Assembly: GCA_016125455.1 (NCBI GenBank)
Contig: WGLS01000012.1
Span: forward strand, 62,001 to 126,000
Source of the DNA: Alphaproteobacteria bacterium
Lineage (GTDB): Bacteria; Pseudomonadota; Alphaproteobacteria; Caulobacterales; Parvularculaceae
Length of the DNA: 64,000 bases
Direction of reading: 5' to 3'
Part shown: positions 34,764 through 45,900 of the stretch, piece after piece
How positions within the stretch are numbered: the stretch's first letter is position 1
How the letters are laid out: the number at the start of each line of letters is the position of its first letter
The notes under the pieces: model-generated
The model's database searches: none
What the model saw: only the letters and a program-made list of their open reading frames with translations
Told to the model about the DNA's origin: nothing
Made by a program: the position numbers and the translations under genes

Positions 34764-36206
34764 ATGACCTCGCATCTGACCGACCGGAATTCAGCGTCGC
34801 AGCGTGAAAGCGAGCGGTCGCCAGGACCAAAGCGCCCGGGACCGAAACGCGACGTCTTGAAAGCGGCCCGACTTGGCGCGGCGGTCGTTGCTTTCGCGAT
34901 CGGCCAGACGATAGCCGCCGCGCCGGCGGCTGCCCAGACGCTGTTGCGGGACGCGGAAATTGAGGAATGGCTCGACGAGCGCGCAACGCCGTTGCTTGAG
35001 GCGGCAGGGATCCAGCCGGACCGGATCGAGATTCTTCTGATTGGCGACCCGACGTTCAACGCCTTCGCCGGCGGGCATGTCATGGGCTTCCACACCGGCA
35101 TGCTGACCACTGCCGAAACGCCGAACCAGGTCGAAGCGGTCATCGCCCACGAAGTCGGGCATATTGCCGGCGGGCATACCGCCCGCTCGGACGAAGTCAT
35201 ATCGACAGCCACCGCACCGATGCTGCTCAGCCTCGTCCTCGCTGCAGGCGCCGTTGCGGCCGGCGCGCCGCAGGCCGGCATGGGAATCCTTGGCCTCGGC
35301 CAGAACATTGGCCTCGCCAACTACCTGAAGTATAGCCGCGGACAGGAAGCGAGCGCCGACTCCGCTTCGCTCGAATTCCTCGAGAAGCTTGGCAAGTCCG
35401 GCGAAGGTGCGCTCGAAATCTGGCGCAAGCTTCGCAACACCCAGATTATTCGTGGTCAGAGGATAAACCCGTACCAGCAGACCCACCCGCTTGCCGTGGA
35501 GCGGGAAGAAGCATTGCGCGAACGCGTCGAAAGCTCGCCCTACTTCGGCAAGGAAGATTCGCCGGAAGAGGTCTATCGCCTGAAAATGATCCAGGCGAAG
35601 ATCTACGGCTTTCTTCAGGACACGAAGTTCACGCTGCGACAGTTCCCCGAAAGCGACGCCTCAGATCCGGCCCGTTACGCCAGGGCTGTCGCGTATTATC
35701 GCGGGGCCGATCTCGACAAGGCGCGAGCCGAAATCGATGCGCTTATCGAAGCGCACCCGGACAACCCCTATTTTCACGAGTTGAAGGGACAAATGTTGTT
35801 CGAATTCGGGCATGTCGCCGAGTCGATCGAACCGCACCGGAAATCAGTGGAGCTGGATCCGACCGCGGCGCTGCTTCGGGTGAATCTGGGCAGGGCGCTG
35901 CTCGGGCTTGAGGACATTGGCCATGCTGATGAGGCGATCACTGAATTGAAGCGGGCTGTCCTCCTCGAAAAGGACAATGCCTTTGCGTGGTTCGAATTAT
36001 CGCGCGCCTATGGCCTGAAGGGCGACATTCCGATGGCGCACCTTGCGACCGCTGAGTCCAAGTACCAGTCAGGCCAGGTTGGCGAGGCGGCTCAGTTTGC
36101 GCAGCGCGCGCTGGAGGGCCTGCCTCAGGGCTCGCCCGATCGACGGCGCGCGCAGGACATTCTTGCCGCCGCGCGAGCGAGAGCTGCATCTGCGCGCAAC
36201 CGCTAG
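34764..36206 (+). CDS. Periplasmic M48 metalloprotease with TPR repeats (BepA-like)
   Basis: 480 residues from ATG 34764, six bases after GGAG; the GTG four codons earlier lies on top of that site. Signal region about 35-58 (ALGAAVVAFAIGQTIAAAPAAAQ type), Zn-site HEVGH at residues 129-133 with the third ligand in RGQEASADSASLEF, and a hydrophobic stretch (APMLLSLVLAAGAVAAGA). The C-terminal half (about 300-470) is TPR-like (PYFHELKGQMLFEFGHVAES, LLRVNLGRALLGLEDIGHAD). Relatives assist or degrade outer-membrane proteins such as LptD. It is followed by a DsbA-like gene, fitting periplasmic quality control. Confidence 0.88.
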   Translation: MTSHLTDRNSASQRESERSPGPKRPGPKRDVLKAARLGAAVVAFAIGQTIAAAPAAAQTLLRDAEIEEWLDERATPLLEAAGIQPDRIEILLIGDPTFNAFAGGHVMGFHTGMLTTAETPNQVEAVIAHEVGHIAGGHTARSDEVISTATAPMLLSLVLAAGAVAAGAPQAGMGILGLGQNIGLANYLKYSRGQEASADSASLEFLEKLGKSGEGALEIWRKLRNTQIIRGQRINPYQQTHPLAVEREEALRERVESSPYFGKEDSPEEVYRLKMIQAKIYGFLQDTKFTLRQFPESDASDPARYARAVAYYRGADLDKARAEIDALIEAHPDNPYFHELKGQMLFEFGHVAESIEPHRKSVELDPTAALLRVNLGRALLGLEDIGHADEAITELKRAVLLEKDNAFAWFELSRAYGLKGDIPMAHLATAESKYQSGQVGEAAQFAQRALEGLPQGSPDRRRAQDILAAARARAASARNR

Positions 36207-36375
36207 GCGGCGGCCCGGAAGGCGTCGGCCGAAACCCGCAAATGAAGCGGCTTGACGCACCGCGCCCTACGAAGGACATCAGACGTCAAACCTGCAGACG
36301 ATCTTGCGGCGGCCGCCACTGGCGGCCACGCCGCATGTTCAGAGGCATTTGCGCCGTGAACTAGGGGACCCGACC

Positions 36376-37179
36376 ATGAACCGAATGACCGCCCTTGCCG
36401 CCATAGCCGTCGGAGCCGCTTTCGCGGGGCTGGCTTTTTCGGGATTTACGCGCGGCGTCGCACAGCAGGATGCGCCTATCAGCGATGAGTTTTCCGCGGA
36501 CCAGGAAGCCGCGATACGGGCGATTGTCGCAGACTACATCGCCAGGAACCCGGAGGCGGTAATCGATGCGCTGAATGCGTATTCGGCAGCAGAGGACGCG
36601 CGCGAAGCCGAACGCATGTCAGCCGCCCAGAAGGACGCCCTGCCCTATCTCGCGTCGGACGATGGCGCCTATGTGGCTGGCGCCGACATTGGCGCGGCGA
36701 AAGTCGCCGTGATCGAGTTCTTTGATTACCATTGCTCGTTCTGCAAACGCGCGAACGGGCTCGTCCGTGAACTGACGGCGGACGATCCCTCGGTGAAGGT
36801 CGTATTCCGCGAATTTCCCATTCTGAAGGAGGAATCCGAGTTGGCGGCGCGATATGCGCTCGCCGCGCGCGAACAGGGCAAGTACCTGGAAATGCATTTC
36901 GCAATGATGGACGAACGCGGCACAATAACCGAGGCGCGTGCGATTGAACTGGCGGCGGAGCTCGGCCTTGACGCCGACCGTCTGAAGCGCGACGCGGGCG
37001 ACGCGAAGCTGCGCAAGGCCCTGGCCCGGAACTACGGCGTCGCCAAGGACATTGGCGTCGACGGCACCCCTGGATTCCTCATCGCTGCGCTAGACGGTTC
37101 ATTCATCCAGCTGGTGCCCGGCTTCCGGCCGGATGAGATAAAGTCAGCGATCGTCGACGCGAAAAAATCAGCCAGCTGA
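36376..37179 (+). CDS. DsbA-family periplasmic thiol oxidoreductase (Com1/DsbA-like)
   Basis: 267 residues from ATG 36376, with AGGGG at 36363-36367; the longer frame start at 36304 has no ribosome site. Signal anchor about 7-28 (ALAAIAVGAAFAGLAFSG), then a helical N-terminal segment, then the thioredoxin fold with active-site Cys pair CSFC in VIEFFDYHCSFCKRANG, and cis-Pro loop GVDGTPGFLI. Follows the M48 protease on the same strand. Confidence 0.88.
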   Translation: MNRMTALAAIAVGAAFAGLAFSGFTRGVAQQDAPISDEFSADQEAAIRAIVADYIARNPEAVIDALNAYSAAEDAREAERMSAAQKDALPYLASDDGAYVAGADIGAAKVAVIEFFDYHCSFCKRANGLVRELTADDPSVKVVFREFPILKEESELAARYALAAREQGKYLEMHFAMMDERGTITEARAIELAAELGLDADRLKRDAGDAKLRKALARNYGVAKDIGVDGTPGFLIAALDGSFIQLVPGFRPDEIKSAIVDAKKSAS

Positions 37180-37194
37180 CGGCATCGCCGTCAT

Positions 37195-37965
37195 TCAGAT
37201 CAGGCCGGCAAGCGGCGATGACGGATCGGCGTAGCGTTTCTTCGGCATCCGTCCGGCGAGATACGCCTGCCGCCCGGCGATTACCGCATGGCGCATCGCC
37301 GCGGCCATCCTGATCGGGTCCTTAGCCTCGGCGATCGCCGTATTCATCAGGACGCCGTCACAGCCAAGCTCCATCGCAATCGCCGCGTCCGACGCCGTTC
37401 CAACGCCAGCGTCGACGATCACGGGCACGGACGATTGCTCGACAATGAGGCGAATATTGACGGGGTTCTGGACCCCTAGTCCCGACCCGATCAGGGAGCC
37501 GAGCGGCATGATGGCGCAGCACCCTGCGTCCTCCAGCTTCCTTGCGTAAACCGGATCGTCGGAACAGTAGACCATGACCTGAAAACCCTCAGCGAGTAGC
37601 AGCTTCGCCGCGCGGAGCGTTTCCTCCATGTCGGGGTAGAGCGTTTTCTGGTCGGCAAGAACTTCGAGTTTCACAAGCTCCCAGCCGCCGGCTTCACGGG
37701 CAAGCCTCAGCGTGCGGATTGCCTCTTCGGCCGTGAAGCATCCGGCCGTATTCGGCAGGAACACATATTTTTCAGGACTGACATGGTCGACCAGCATCGG
37801 CTGGTTCGGGTCGGTGAGGTTCACGCGCCGCACCGCAACCGTCACCATCTCCGCGCCCGCCGCTTCGGCCGCGCGCGCATTTTCCTCATACGAGCGGTAC
37901 TTTCCCGTGCCGATAATGAGGCGCGACGAAAAACGTCTGCCGGCGATTACAAGCTCGTCCTCCAC
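37195..37965 (-). CDS. thiG: Thiazole synthase
   Basis: Forms the thiazole phosphate of thiamine from deoxyxylulose-5-phosphate, dehydroglycine and ThiS-thiocarboxylate. 256 residues, TIM barrel. GTG start at 37963-37965, one base after the thiS stop; its AGGAGG ribosome site is the Gly codons at the end of thiS. Signatures: [18 protein letters not shown], the Schiff-base Lys in [32 protein letters not shown] and [20 protein letters not shown]. Confidence 0.97.
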   Translation of the reverse strand: MEDELVIAGRRFSSRLIIGTGKYRSYEENARAAEAAGAEMVTVAVRRVNLTDPNQPMLVDHVSPEKYVFLPNTAGCFTAEEAIRTLRLAREAGGWELVKLEVLADQKTLYPDMEETLRAAKLLLAEGFQVMVYCSDDPVYARKLEDAGCCAIMPLGSLIGSGLGVQNPVNIRLIVEQSSVPVIVDAGVGTASDAAIAMELGCDGVLMNTAIAEAKDPIRMAAAMRHAVIAGRQAYLAGRMPKKRYADPSSPLAGLI

Positions 37966-37966
37966 G

Positions 37967-38167
37967 TCAGCCGCCTCCTACAAAATGCACGATCTCGATG
38001 CGGTCGCCGTCGCAAAGCTCCGTCGCCTCATAGGCGGATTTCGGAACGATTTCGAGGTTTCGCTCGACGGCTACCTTGCGCGGGTCGAGGCCCAGCGAGG
38101 CCGCCAGCCCCGCTATCGATGTCGCCCCTTCAAGCGCCTTTTCCTCGCCATTCAACCTGATCTTCAC
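37967..38167 (-). CDS. thiS: Sulfur carrier protein ThiS
   Basis: 66-residue ubiquitin-like carrier that is thiocarboxylated at its C-terminal Gly-Gly and hands sulfur to ThiG. GTG start (38165-38167) with GGAG six bases upstream, reading [20 protein letters not shown]; ends IVHFVGGG. Longer frame to 38197 is rejected. Tightly coupled to thiG. Confidence 0.93.
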   Translation of the reverse strand: MKIRLNGEEKALEGATSIAGLAASLGLDPRKVAVERNLEIVPKSAYEATELCDGDRIEIVHFVGGG

Positions 38168-38304
38168 GTTCGCTCCGCATCCTTGAGTTGCTGGCATGGA
38201 TTGCCACGCCAGGCCGAGCAGTCTTGCGCATTCATCGGCTCTGGCCTACCGACCCCCCTCGGCGCTCGGACTGACGCCGGGCGATGGACCGATCGGACGA
38301 GGAC

Positions 38305-38778
38305 ATGAGCACGATACCCGATCCCCTCACGCCGCTCGTATGTATTCTCAACGGGCCGAATTTGAACCTCCTTGGCGCCCGGGAGCCCGAAATTTACGGC
38401 GCGCGGACGCTGGCTGACATCGAAACGGATTGCACGGCGCATGCAGCGAAGCTTGGCCTTCGCACAGACTTCAGACAGTCAAATCACGAAGGCGCGCTCG
38501 TCGACTGGCTCCATGAGGCCGGCGCAACCGCGGTTGCCGCGATCATCAATGCCGGGGCCTACTCGCACACCTCGATCGCCCTTCACGACGCGATCAAATC
38601 AATTCCGATCCCGGTGATCGAGATGCATTTGTCCAATATTCACGCCCGAGAGGCCTTCCGTGAACAAAGCCTGACCGCGCGGGCGGCCACTGCAGTGATC
38701 TGCGGCTTCGGCGCGGATGGTTATCTTCTGGCGCTTGACGCAGCGAAACGACTAACCCAAAAGGTTAGGAATCAATAA
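38305..38778 (+). CDS. aroQ: 3-dehydroquinate dehydratase, type II
   Basis: Shikimate pathway step three. 157 residues from ATG 38305; an ATG seven codons earlier (38284) is possible. Type II signatures: [19 protein letters not shown] with the catalytic Tyr, [31 protein letters not shown], and [15 protein letters not shown] with the catalytic His. Upstream of accBC as in many Alphaproteobacteria and pseudomonads. Confidence 0.96.
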   Translation: MSTIPDPLTPLVCILNGPNLNLLGAREPEIYGARTLADIETDCTAHAAKLGLRTDFRQSNHEGALVDWLHEAGATAVAAIINAGAYSHTSIALHDAIKSIPIPVIEMHLSNIHAREAFREQSLTARAATAVICGFGADGYLLALDAAKRLTQKVRNQ

Positions 38779-38797
38779 GTTGGCGGGTGGTAACGCA

Positions 38798-39274
38798 ATG
38801 GCGGAGCCGAATGGCGACGACGGCGGGGAAGACCTTTCCCTCATTCGCGCCCTCGCGGGCGTGCTGGAAGAGACAGGCCTGACCGAGATTGAAATTGAGC
38901 GCGCCGAAGTGCGCGTCCGGGTCGCCCGGACGGCGGCGGCGTATGCGACCTATGAAGCCCCGCCGCGCGCGCCGGCTGCGCCCGCGGCGGGCGCGTCCCC
39001 TACCCCCGCCGAGCCCTCCCAGGCGCCGGCCGGACCGCCGGCCGGGGCGGTGTCTTCGCCAATGGTGGGCACGGTCTATGTCTGCCCGTCGCCGGGCGCG
39101 GCGCCGTTCGTGACGGTGGGCCAGAGCGTCCGCGAAGGCGAAACGCTGATGATTGTCGAAGCCATGAAGACCATGAACCCCGTCGTTGCGCCGCGATCCG
39201 GTTCGGTGACGTCGATCCTTGTGCGAAATGAACAACCGGTCGAATTCGGCGAGACGCTGTTGACGATCGAATAG
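38798..39274 (+). CDS. accB: Biotin carboxyl carrier protein of acetyl-CoA carboxylase
   Basis: 158 residues from ATG 38798 (GGTGG upstream); a TTG six codons earlier is less likely. Carries biotin between AccC and the carboxyltransferase in fatty acid synthesis. N-terminal helix ([20 protein letters not shown]), Pro/Ala linker (about 55-90), then the biotinyl domain with the modified Lys in [10 protein letters not shown]. 25 bases before accC. Confidence 0.95.
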   Translation: MAEPNGDDGGEDLSLIRALAGVLEETGLTEIEIERAEVRVRVARTAAAYATYEAPPRAPAAPAAGASPTPAEPSQAPAGPPAGAVSSPMVGTVYVCPSPGAAPFVTVGQSVREGETLMIVEAMKTMNPVVAPRSGSVTSILVRNEQPVEFGETLLTIE

Positions 39275-39299
39275 TTCCAGCGACGCGGAGGCCGTAGGC

Positions 39300-40646
39300 G
39301 TGATCGAGAAGGTTCTTATCGCCAATCGCGGCGAAATCGCCCTGCGCATTCACCGAGCCTGCAAGGAACTTGGCCTTTCCACCGTCGCGGTCCATTCCAC
39401 TGCGGATGCGAATGCGCTGCATGTCCGCCTCGCGGACGAAAGCGTCTGCATCGGGCCGCCGGCGTCGAAGGACAGCTATCTGAATATCCCGGCGATCATA
39501 TCCGCTGCGGAAATCACTGGCGCCAACGCAATCCACCCCGGCTATGGCTTCCTGTCCGAAAATGCGCGCTTTGCTGAAATCGTCGAAGCCCACAATATCC
39601 GGTTTATCGGTCCGACGGCGGAGCATATCCGCGTCATGGGCGACAAGATCGCCGCCAAGGCCGCGATGCGCAAGGTTGGCGTCCCGCTGGTGCCCGGCAG
39701 CGACGGACCAGTGACGACGCTTGAAGAGGCGAAGACGGCGGCGGAAAAAATCGGCTACCCGGTTATCGTAAAGGCGGCTGCCGGCGGCGGCGGACGCGGC
39801 ATGAAGGTCGCCAGGACCGCGGACGACATCGGCTCGGCGTGGTCGACCGCGCGCGCCGAAGCGGCCGCTGCGTTCGGCGACGATGCAGTCTATCTCGAGA
39901 AGTACCTGACGAAGCCGCGCCACATAGAAGTCCAGATATTCGGCGACGCCCACGGCAACGCAGTTCAGCTCGGCGAACGCGATTGCTCCCTCCAGCGCCG
40001 GCACCAGAAAGTGCTTGAGGAGGCGTTGTCTCCCGCCCTTTCCCAGGCGGAACGCGACCGGATCGGCGGCATCGCCCGCAAGGCGGTCGCCGAACTTGGC
40101 TACCTTGGCGCCGGGACGATCGAATTCCTTTATGAGAATGGCGAGTTCTATTTCATCGAGATGAACACGCGGATTCAGGTCGAACACCCCGTGACCGAAC
40201 AGGTGACGCGCCTCGACCTGATCCGGGAGCAGATCTCAATCGCGTCAGGCGCGAAGCTCAGCTTCAGCCAGGACACGGTGATGTTCCGGGGCCATGCGAT
40301 CGAATGCCGGATCAACGCCGAGAGCCCGACGGACTTCCGCCCGTCGCCCGGCACGATCACCTACTTCCATGCCCCCGGGGGACCGGGCGTTCGTTTCGAC
40401 AGCGCGATCTATTCCGGCTACGCAATACCGCCCTACTACGACTCCATGATCGGCAAACTGATTGTCTTTGGCGATACCCGCGACCTTTGCATTAAGAGGC
40501 TGCGGCGAGCCCTGAGCGAGCTTGCGATCGCGGGCGTCGAAACGACGACGCCGCTGTTCGCGCGACTGATCGAAGAGCCGGCGTTTCAGGCTGGCGACTA
40601 CCACATCCACTGGCTTGAAGACTGGCTAAAGCGGACCAGCGCCTGA
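39300..40646 (+). CDS. accC: Biotin carboxylase subunit of acetyl-CoA carboxylase
   Basis: Carboxylates BCCP-biotin using ATP and bicarbonate. 448 residues from GTG 39300, with GGAGG at 39287-39291. ATP-grasp fold: [51 protein letters not shown] (Gly-rich loop), [38 protein letters not shown] and [13 protein letters not shown]. Follows accB. Confidence 0.97.
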   Translation: MIEKVLIANRGEIALRIHRACKELGLSTVAVHSTADANALHVRLADESVCIGPPASKDSYLNIPAIISAAEITGANAIHPGYGFLSENARFAEIVEAHNIRFIGPTAEHIRVMGDKIAAKAAMRKVGVPLVPGSDGPVTTLEEAKTAAEKIGYPVIVKAAAGGGGRGMKVARTADDIGSAWSTARAEAAAAFGDDAVYLEKYLTKPRHIEVQIFGDAHGNAVQLGERDCSLQRRHQKVLEEALSPALSQAERDRIGGIARKAVAELGYLGAGTIEFLYENGEFYFIEMNTRIQVEHPVTEQVTRLDLIREQISIASGAKLSFSQDTVMFRGHAIECRINAESPTDFRPSPGTITYFHAPGGPGVRFDSAIYSGYAIPPYYDSMIGKLIVFGDTRDLCIKRLRRALSELAIAGVETTTPLFARLIEEPAFQAGDYHIHWLEDWLKRTSA

Positions 40647-40712
40647 CGCGGTTTTGAAAGCCTCTGGCGACCGGGGCTTCGCAAGCGACGCAAATCGTCG
40701 CAATAATGTCCG

Positions 40713-41381
40713 ATGCCTCGCGACGGCCCCGACGCGCTTAGCGCAGACGACATACTGCCAGCCTATACGCTCGGCTATTTCCCCATGGCCCGGACGGCGT
40801 CGGACCGGGATATTGTGTGGGTCCTGCCGCATGAGCGGGGCGTGCTTGAGCTGATCCGGGCGCGCGCGCCGAGAAAGCTGCTTCGGCGCCTGCGCCGGTC
40901 GACCCTCCATATCCGGTTCGATACTGCGTTCGTGGAGGTCATGAAGGCCTGCGCCGCTCCCGCCCCCGGCCGGGAAGACACATGGATCAATGACCAGATC
41001 CTCGAAGCCTATTCAGAACTGCACTTCCGCGGCCACGCCCACAGCGTCGAATGCTGGCGGGACGATCGCCTTGTCGGCGGCCTCTACGGGGTTGCGCTTG
41101 GCGGCGTATTCTGCGGCGAGAGCATGTTTTCGCGCGAAGCGGACGCCAGCAAGATCGCGATGCTGCACCTTATTGCGCGGCTGAGGGCGGGCGGGTTCTC
41201 TCTCCTTGACGCTCAGTTCCATACGGATCATCTGGCGCAGTTTGGCGTCGAAAGGATGCCCCGCGACGCCTATCTGGCGCGACTGCAGAGCCTGCTGACC
41301 GCCGACGCCGATTTCAACGCCGCCGAAGGCTATTCGTCCGACAACGTTTCCGTCTGGCAGTCGATCACCCAGACGTCGTAG
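40713..41381 (+). CDS. aat: Leucyl/phenylalanyl-tRNA-protein transferase
   Basis: N-end-rule enzyme that adds Leu or Phe to proteins with N-terminal Lys or Arg, marking them for ClpAP. 222 residues: AYTLGYFPMARTASDRDIVWV, TWINDQILEAYSELHFRGHAHSVE, GGLYGVALGGVFCGESMFS, DASKIAMLHLIARLRAGGF and LLDAQFHTDHLAQFG are family blocks. No clear ribosome site ahead of the chosen ATG. The last 52 bases overlap the 3' end of the opposing DUF2155 gene. Confidence 0.95.
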   Translation: MPRDGPDALSADDILPAYTLGYFPMARTASDRDIVWVLPHERGVLELIRARAPRKLLRRLRRSTLHIRFDTAFVEVMKACAAPAPGREDTWINDQILEAYSELHFRGHAHSVECWRDDRLVGGLYGVALGGVFCGESMFSREADASKIAMLHLIARLRAGGFSLLDAQFHTDHLAQFGVERMPRDAYLARLQSLLTADADFNAAEGYSSDNVSVWQSITQTS

Positions 41382-42103
41382 ACAGGATGCTCCAGCGCAT
41401 TGAGCGCGGGGCTCGATGCGAACATCCAGCCGGAAAAAACTTCCTTGCCTTCAGCGCGAATGCCGTCGCCGTAAAGGCTGGCGGCGGGGTTGGCGTCGGA
41501 ATGGACGATCTCGTCGGATACGGACGACGCGACGACCGTTGATGCGACGGGTCCGTCCGTCGTTTCGGCGTTGGCGATCTTGCCCAGGCGGTCGACGCTG
41601 TCATGCGGCTCTCCGAGTTCGGGCTTTTTCGCCAGTCGCAGCGCGTCCGTGTCGTAGCCTCGGTCAAAAATCTGCAGGAACGCCGTGGTCTCCGGGAACT
41701 CTTCCGGCGGGCGCTTGTCGCAATGCCGCGCGACGATCTCAAGGGTGCCGAATCGGCCGGCGCCCTCCATCGGGATCGTGATGTCTTCGTACTTCGCCGT
41801 GACTTTGTTCAGTGCACGGACCGTAACGTCGATAGGGCTGCGGTCGGCGCTCTCGACAATGTCGGGAAAGGGATTGTCCGACCGGCGGGAAAGCGCCGTC
41901 AGCTCATCCGGGCCAGCGTACGCGTCTTCCTCGCCCGGCCCCATCTGATCGTCATTGGATTCGTCGGCTGGAGAGCTGCGTTCCGGCGCGCCGAAACGTT
42001 GCAGATTGAGCTCATCAAGGGTCTGGCCGACGGCCGGCAATGCCGGGCAAAAGGCGAGCGCGCCCGCAAGGGACGCAAGGGTGAGGCGAACGCAGTCAGT
42101 CAT
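41330..42103 (-). CDS. DUF2155 domain protein, probably periplasmic
   Basis: 257 residues from ATG 42101-42103, seven bases after AGGAG. Signal peptide about 1-28 (LASLAGALAFCPALPAVGQ). The C-terminal DUF2155 domain (about 130-250) includes VTVRALNKVTAKYEDITIP, LEIVARHCDKRPPEEFPET, and the closing GWMFASSPALNALEHPVYDV. Function unknown. Lies between aat and the NDUFA12-like gene, an order conserved in many Alphaproteobacteria. Confidence 0.88.
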   Translation of the reverse strand: MTDCVRLTLASLAGALAFCPALPAVGQTLDELNLQRFGAPERSSPADESNDDQMGPGEEDAYAGPDELTALSRRSDNPFPDIVESADRSPIDVTVRALNKVTAKYEDITIPMEGAGRFGTLEIVARHCDKRPPEEFPETTAFLQIFDRGYDTDALRLAKKPELGEPHDSVDRLGKIANAETTDGPVASTVVASSVSDEIVHSDANPAASLYGDGIRAEGKEVFSGWMFASSPALNALEHPVYDVWVIDCQTETLSDE

Positions 42104-42287
42104 GGCGCGGCTCCTGAACGCTTTCCCAAGCATACGCTCATATTCAGTCGATTTCATGGCCTGGCCTTCGCAAAATAACAGGCGACCTGACTGCTGCTTG
42201 CCAATCCATCGCCAATGCGCTGCCGGTCCATTCTCAGCTCTTTGGCGGCCCTTCCCTGTTGGACGGCCTCGCGCCATTCCGGGTCGA

Positions 42288-42689
42288 TCAACCCGCGTCC
42301 GGCGTCCACGGCTCGTAAACATCCGGCACGCCAGGCGAGACGCCCACCCGGGCAAGCGATCCCTTCGGACGATACGCCAGCGGCGTTCCAGTCATGTTCG
42401 GCAGATGATCCTTCTCCCAGTCGCGCCGCACAAGTGGTTCGTCTGTCGGCGGCGCTGAAAAGGTGTGGTGCAGCCAGCCGTGCCAGTCGGCCGGCACGCG
42501 GGACGCCTCTGCGACGCCGTGATAAAGCACCCATCGCCGGGGGTGGCCGTCGGGCGACGAAGGATCGGCCTCCTCGTAGTAGCGGTTGCCCTGCCCGTCC
42601 TTGCCGACAAGGCGCGCGCGCCGGCGAAAGAGCGTAAACGACGTTCCGAAAGTCGTTCCGTTCCACCAGGTAAAGATTTGTTTCAGCAT
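42288..42689 (-). CDS. NADH:ubiquinone oxidoreductase accessory subunit, NDUFA12 family
   Basis: 133 residues from ATG 42687-42689 (MLKQIFTWWNGTTFGTSFTL). Homologue of the mitochondrial complex I subunit NDUFA12 (B17.2), found in Alphaproteobacteria: YYEEADPSSPDGHPRRWVLYHGVAEASRVP and WHGWLHHTFSAPPTDEPL (given here in parts) with the C-terminal EPWTPDAG. Encoded away from any nuo operon, as usual. The 298 bases between it and nrdJ hold the two divergent promoters; I see no cobalamin riboswitch core there. Confidence 0.92.
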   Translation of the reverse strand: MLKQIFTWWNGTTFGTSFTLFRRRARLVGKDGQGNRYYEEADPSSPDGHPRRWVLYHGVAEASRVPADWHGWLHHTFSAPPTDEPLVRRDWEKDHLPNMTGTPLAYRPKGSLARVGVSPGVPDVYEPWTPDAG

Positions 42690-42987
42690 AGATTTTTGCT
42701 TTCGCGGGCGAATCGCAGCCGAATGGTCTTTTGTGGGTATGGCGCACCTCGGCGCGCAGGTCCAGCGGGCGTCTCGACGCGAGACGGACGCCGACAAGGC
42801 AGCGGCTCGCCAGCCGTCCGCCGCCGGCGAAGTCAGGTCGGCCAGGCGATGGCTCGGGGGTCATTGAAACCCTGGCGAGTGGACGCGACCTGCGAGAAGC
42901 CGGCGCTCGCAAGATGCGCCCGGACGGCTTAGAACGCCCGCGGGAACCAAACAGCCGAACGGCGTCGCCGCGGGCTCGGAGCGCACG

Positions 42988-45900
42988 ATGAAGTTTCGTC
43001 GACATTTCACGAGGGACGAGGAAGGGCCCTACGCAGACGTCGTCTTCGTCAAGCGCGACAGCGAAATACGCGCCGCGGGGGGCGAGCTGATGTTCGCGGC
43101 GAGCGGAGTCGAAGCCCCCGTGGAGTGGAGCCAGACAGCCGTCGACATTCTCGCGCAGAAATATTTCCGCAAGTCGGGCGTGCCGGCGGCGACAAAGCCG
43201 GTCGCCGAACAGGGGGTGCCGGATTTCCTGCGCCGCGCGGCGCCGGATATTGCGCGCCTGGCGAAGCTGCCGCCGGAGCAACGTTCCGGGCCGGAAACCA
43301 GCGCGCGGCAGGTATTCGACAGGCTCGCGGGCGCGTGGGGCTACTGGGGTTGGAAGGCGGGCCTCTTCGACGATGAGGAAAGCGCGCGAATTTTCGTCGA
43401 TGAACTGAAATGCATGCTTGCGCGCCAGATCGCCGCGCCGAACAGCCCGCAATGGTTCAATACCGGCCTGCACTGGGCCTATGGCATCGAGGGCGACGGC
43501 GGCGGGCATTACTTCGTCGATCCCGCAACGAACGAGGTCGTCGAGAGCGTCAGCGCCTATGAACGGCCCCAGCCTCACGCCTGCTTCATCCAGTCCGTCG
43601 CCGACACGCTGATCGGCGACAACGGCATCATGGATCTGTGGCGGCGCGAAGCCGCGCTGTTCAAATTCGGCTCCGGGACCGGCTCGAACTTCTCCGCCGT
43701 GCGCGGCGCCAATGAGCCCTTGTCCGGGGGCGGATCGAGTTCCGGCCTGATCAGCTTCCTGAAGGTTGGCGACGCAGCCGCCGGCGCGGTCAAATCCGGC
43801 GGCGTCACGCGACGCGCCGCCAAGATGGTCGTTCTCGATGCGGACCACCCGGACATCGAAGACTTCATCGGCTGGAAGGCCCGGGAGGAGGAAAAAGTCG
43901 CCGCCCTCGCCGCCGGCTCGCGCATCCTCGCACGACGCCTGCCGCAAGTGATGGCCGCGTGCTGGCCCCGCGGCGGCAAGGTCGACGACGCCGCGCGCAC
44001 CGACCCGCGAGCGAACAGGGAGCTTGCAAAGGCGATCCGCAGCGCCCGCGCCGACGGCGTCGCCGACGCCGCCATCAAACGGACCATCGACCTCGCCCGT
44101 CAGGGCGTTCGCGCGATCGAGGTCGACGTCTATGACGTCGACTGGGACTCCGAGGGCTATCGAACGGTGTCCGGCCAGAACGCCAATAATTCCGTGCGCG
44201 TCGGCGACGACTTCTTCGCCGCGCTGTCGGCGGGCGAGGAATGGCCCCTGAAGGGCCGCGTCGACGGCAAGACCGTGCGCGCCGTCAAGGCGCGCGACCT
44301 CTGGCAGGCGATAAACGAAGCCGCCTGGCGTTGCGCCGATCCGGGACTTCAGTTCCGGGAAACCATAAACGCCTGGCACACCTGCGCGGCGGACGGCGAA
44401 ATTCGCGCATCGAATCCGTGTTCGGAATACTTCTTCCTCGATGACACGGCGTGCAATCTGGCGTCGGTCAACCTTGTCGCTTTCGCGCGCGACGGCGAGT
44501 TCGACGTGTCGCTGTTCGAACACGCCTGTCGGACATGGACGGCGGTCCTCGAAATCTCGGTGTCGATGGCGCAGTACCCGTCCCGCGAAATTGCGCGCCG
44601 CAGCCACGACTACCGCACGCTCGGCCTTGGCTTCGCGAATCTCGGCGCGCTCGCGATGCAGTCCGGACACTCCTATGACAGCCGCGAAGCGCGTGCGATC
44701 GGCGCGGCGATCAGCTCCCTGATGACCGGGGCCGCGTATAGAGCCTCCGCCGAGATGGCGGCTTCGCTGGGACCGTTTCCCTCTTTCAAGCGCAATCGGG
44801 AGCACATGCTCCGCGTCATGCGCAATCACCGCCGCGCCGCCGCGACCTCGGATGCAAAGGGCAAGTTCGAGGGCCTGAACAAACAACCGCTCACCTTCGA
44901 TGCGGGCGCGTGCCCGTGGCCGGCCCTCGCCGCGCGGGCAAAGACTGTCTGGAACGACGTCGTCGAACTTGGCGAGGTCAGCGGCTTCCGCAATGCGCAG
45001 GCGACGGCGATTGCGCCCACCGGCACGATCGGGCTCATCATGGACTGCGACACGACCGGCATTGAGCCGGACTACGCCCTCGTGAAATTCAAGAAACTCG
45101 CCGGCGGCGGCATGATGAAGATCATCAACCGGTCGGCGCCGAAAGCTCTTGCGCGGCTCGGCTACGGGCCGGGCGAGATCGATGCGATCGTCAATTACGC
45201 CGTCGGACGCGGCACGCTCGACGGCGCGCCCGTCATCAACGCGGCGTCGCTGCAGGAAGAGGGCTTCCGCCAGAAGGATATCGATGCGCTTGAACTGCGC
45301 CTCAAGAGCGCATTCGACATCACCTTCGCATTCGCGCCGCCGCTGCTGGGCGAGGATTTCTGTCGCCATGTCCTCGGGTTTACCGACGCGCAGGTGTCCG
45401 CCAGCGGCTATCAGGCGTTGCGCGATCTCGGCTTCTCCGACGAGGACATTCACGTCGCGAACCTGTACGTATGCGGCGCAATGACCCTTGAAGGCGCGCC
45501 CTTCCTGAAGGCCGAGCACTTGCCGGTCTTCGATTGCGCGGTGCCCTGCGGTCGCATTGGCGAGCGGTCGCTGTCGATCGCCGCGCACCTCGAGATGATG
45601 GCGAGCTGCCAGCCATTTGTTTCTGGCGGCATTTCGAAGACCGTAAACCTGCCGGCCGCCGCGTCGATCGCGGACTGCGGACGCGCCTATCTGCGCGCCT
45701 GGGAGCTCGGCCTCAAGTCGATTGCGCTCTACCGCGACGGATCGAAACTCTCCCAGCCCCTGGCTGGCCGCCTCGCCCCGGAAACCGACGATGAAGAAGC
45801 CGAACTCGCCGATGAGCTCGACCGTGAGCTGACCATCGCGCCCGCGGCGGAAAAGTCGCGCATCGTCGCCGAGCGAATCGTCGAACGGATCATCGAACGG

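Noticed and set aside
42690-42987. Cobalamin riboswitch ahead of nrdJ
   Set aside because: I looked for a B12-box-like core and paired stems and found none; only divergent promoter space remains plausible.
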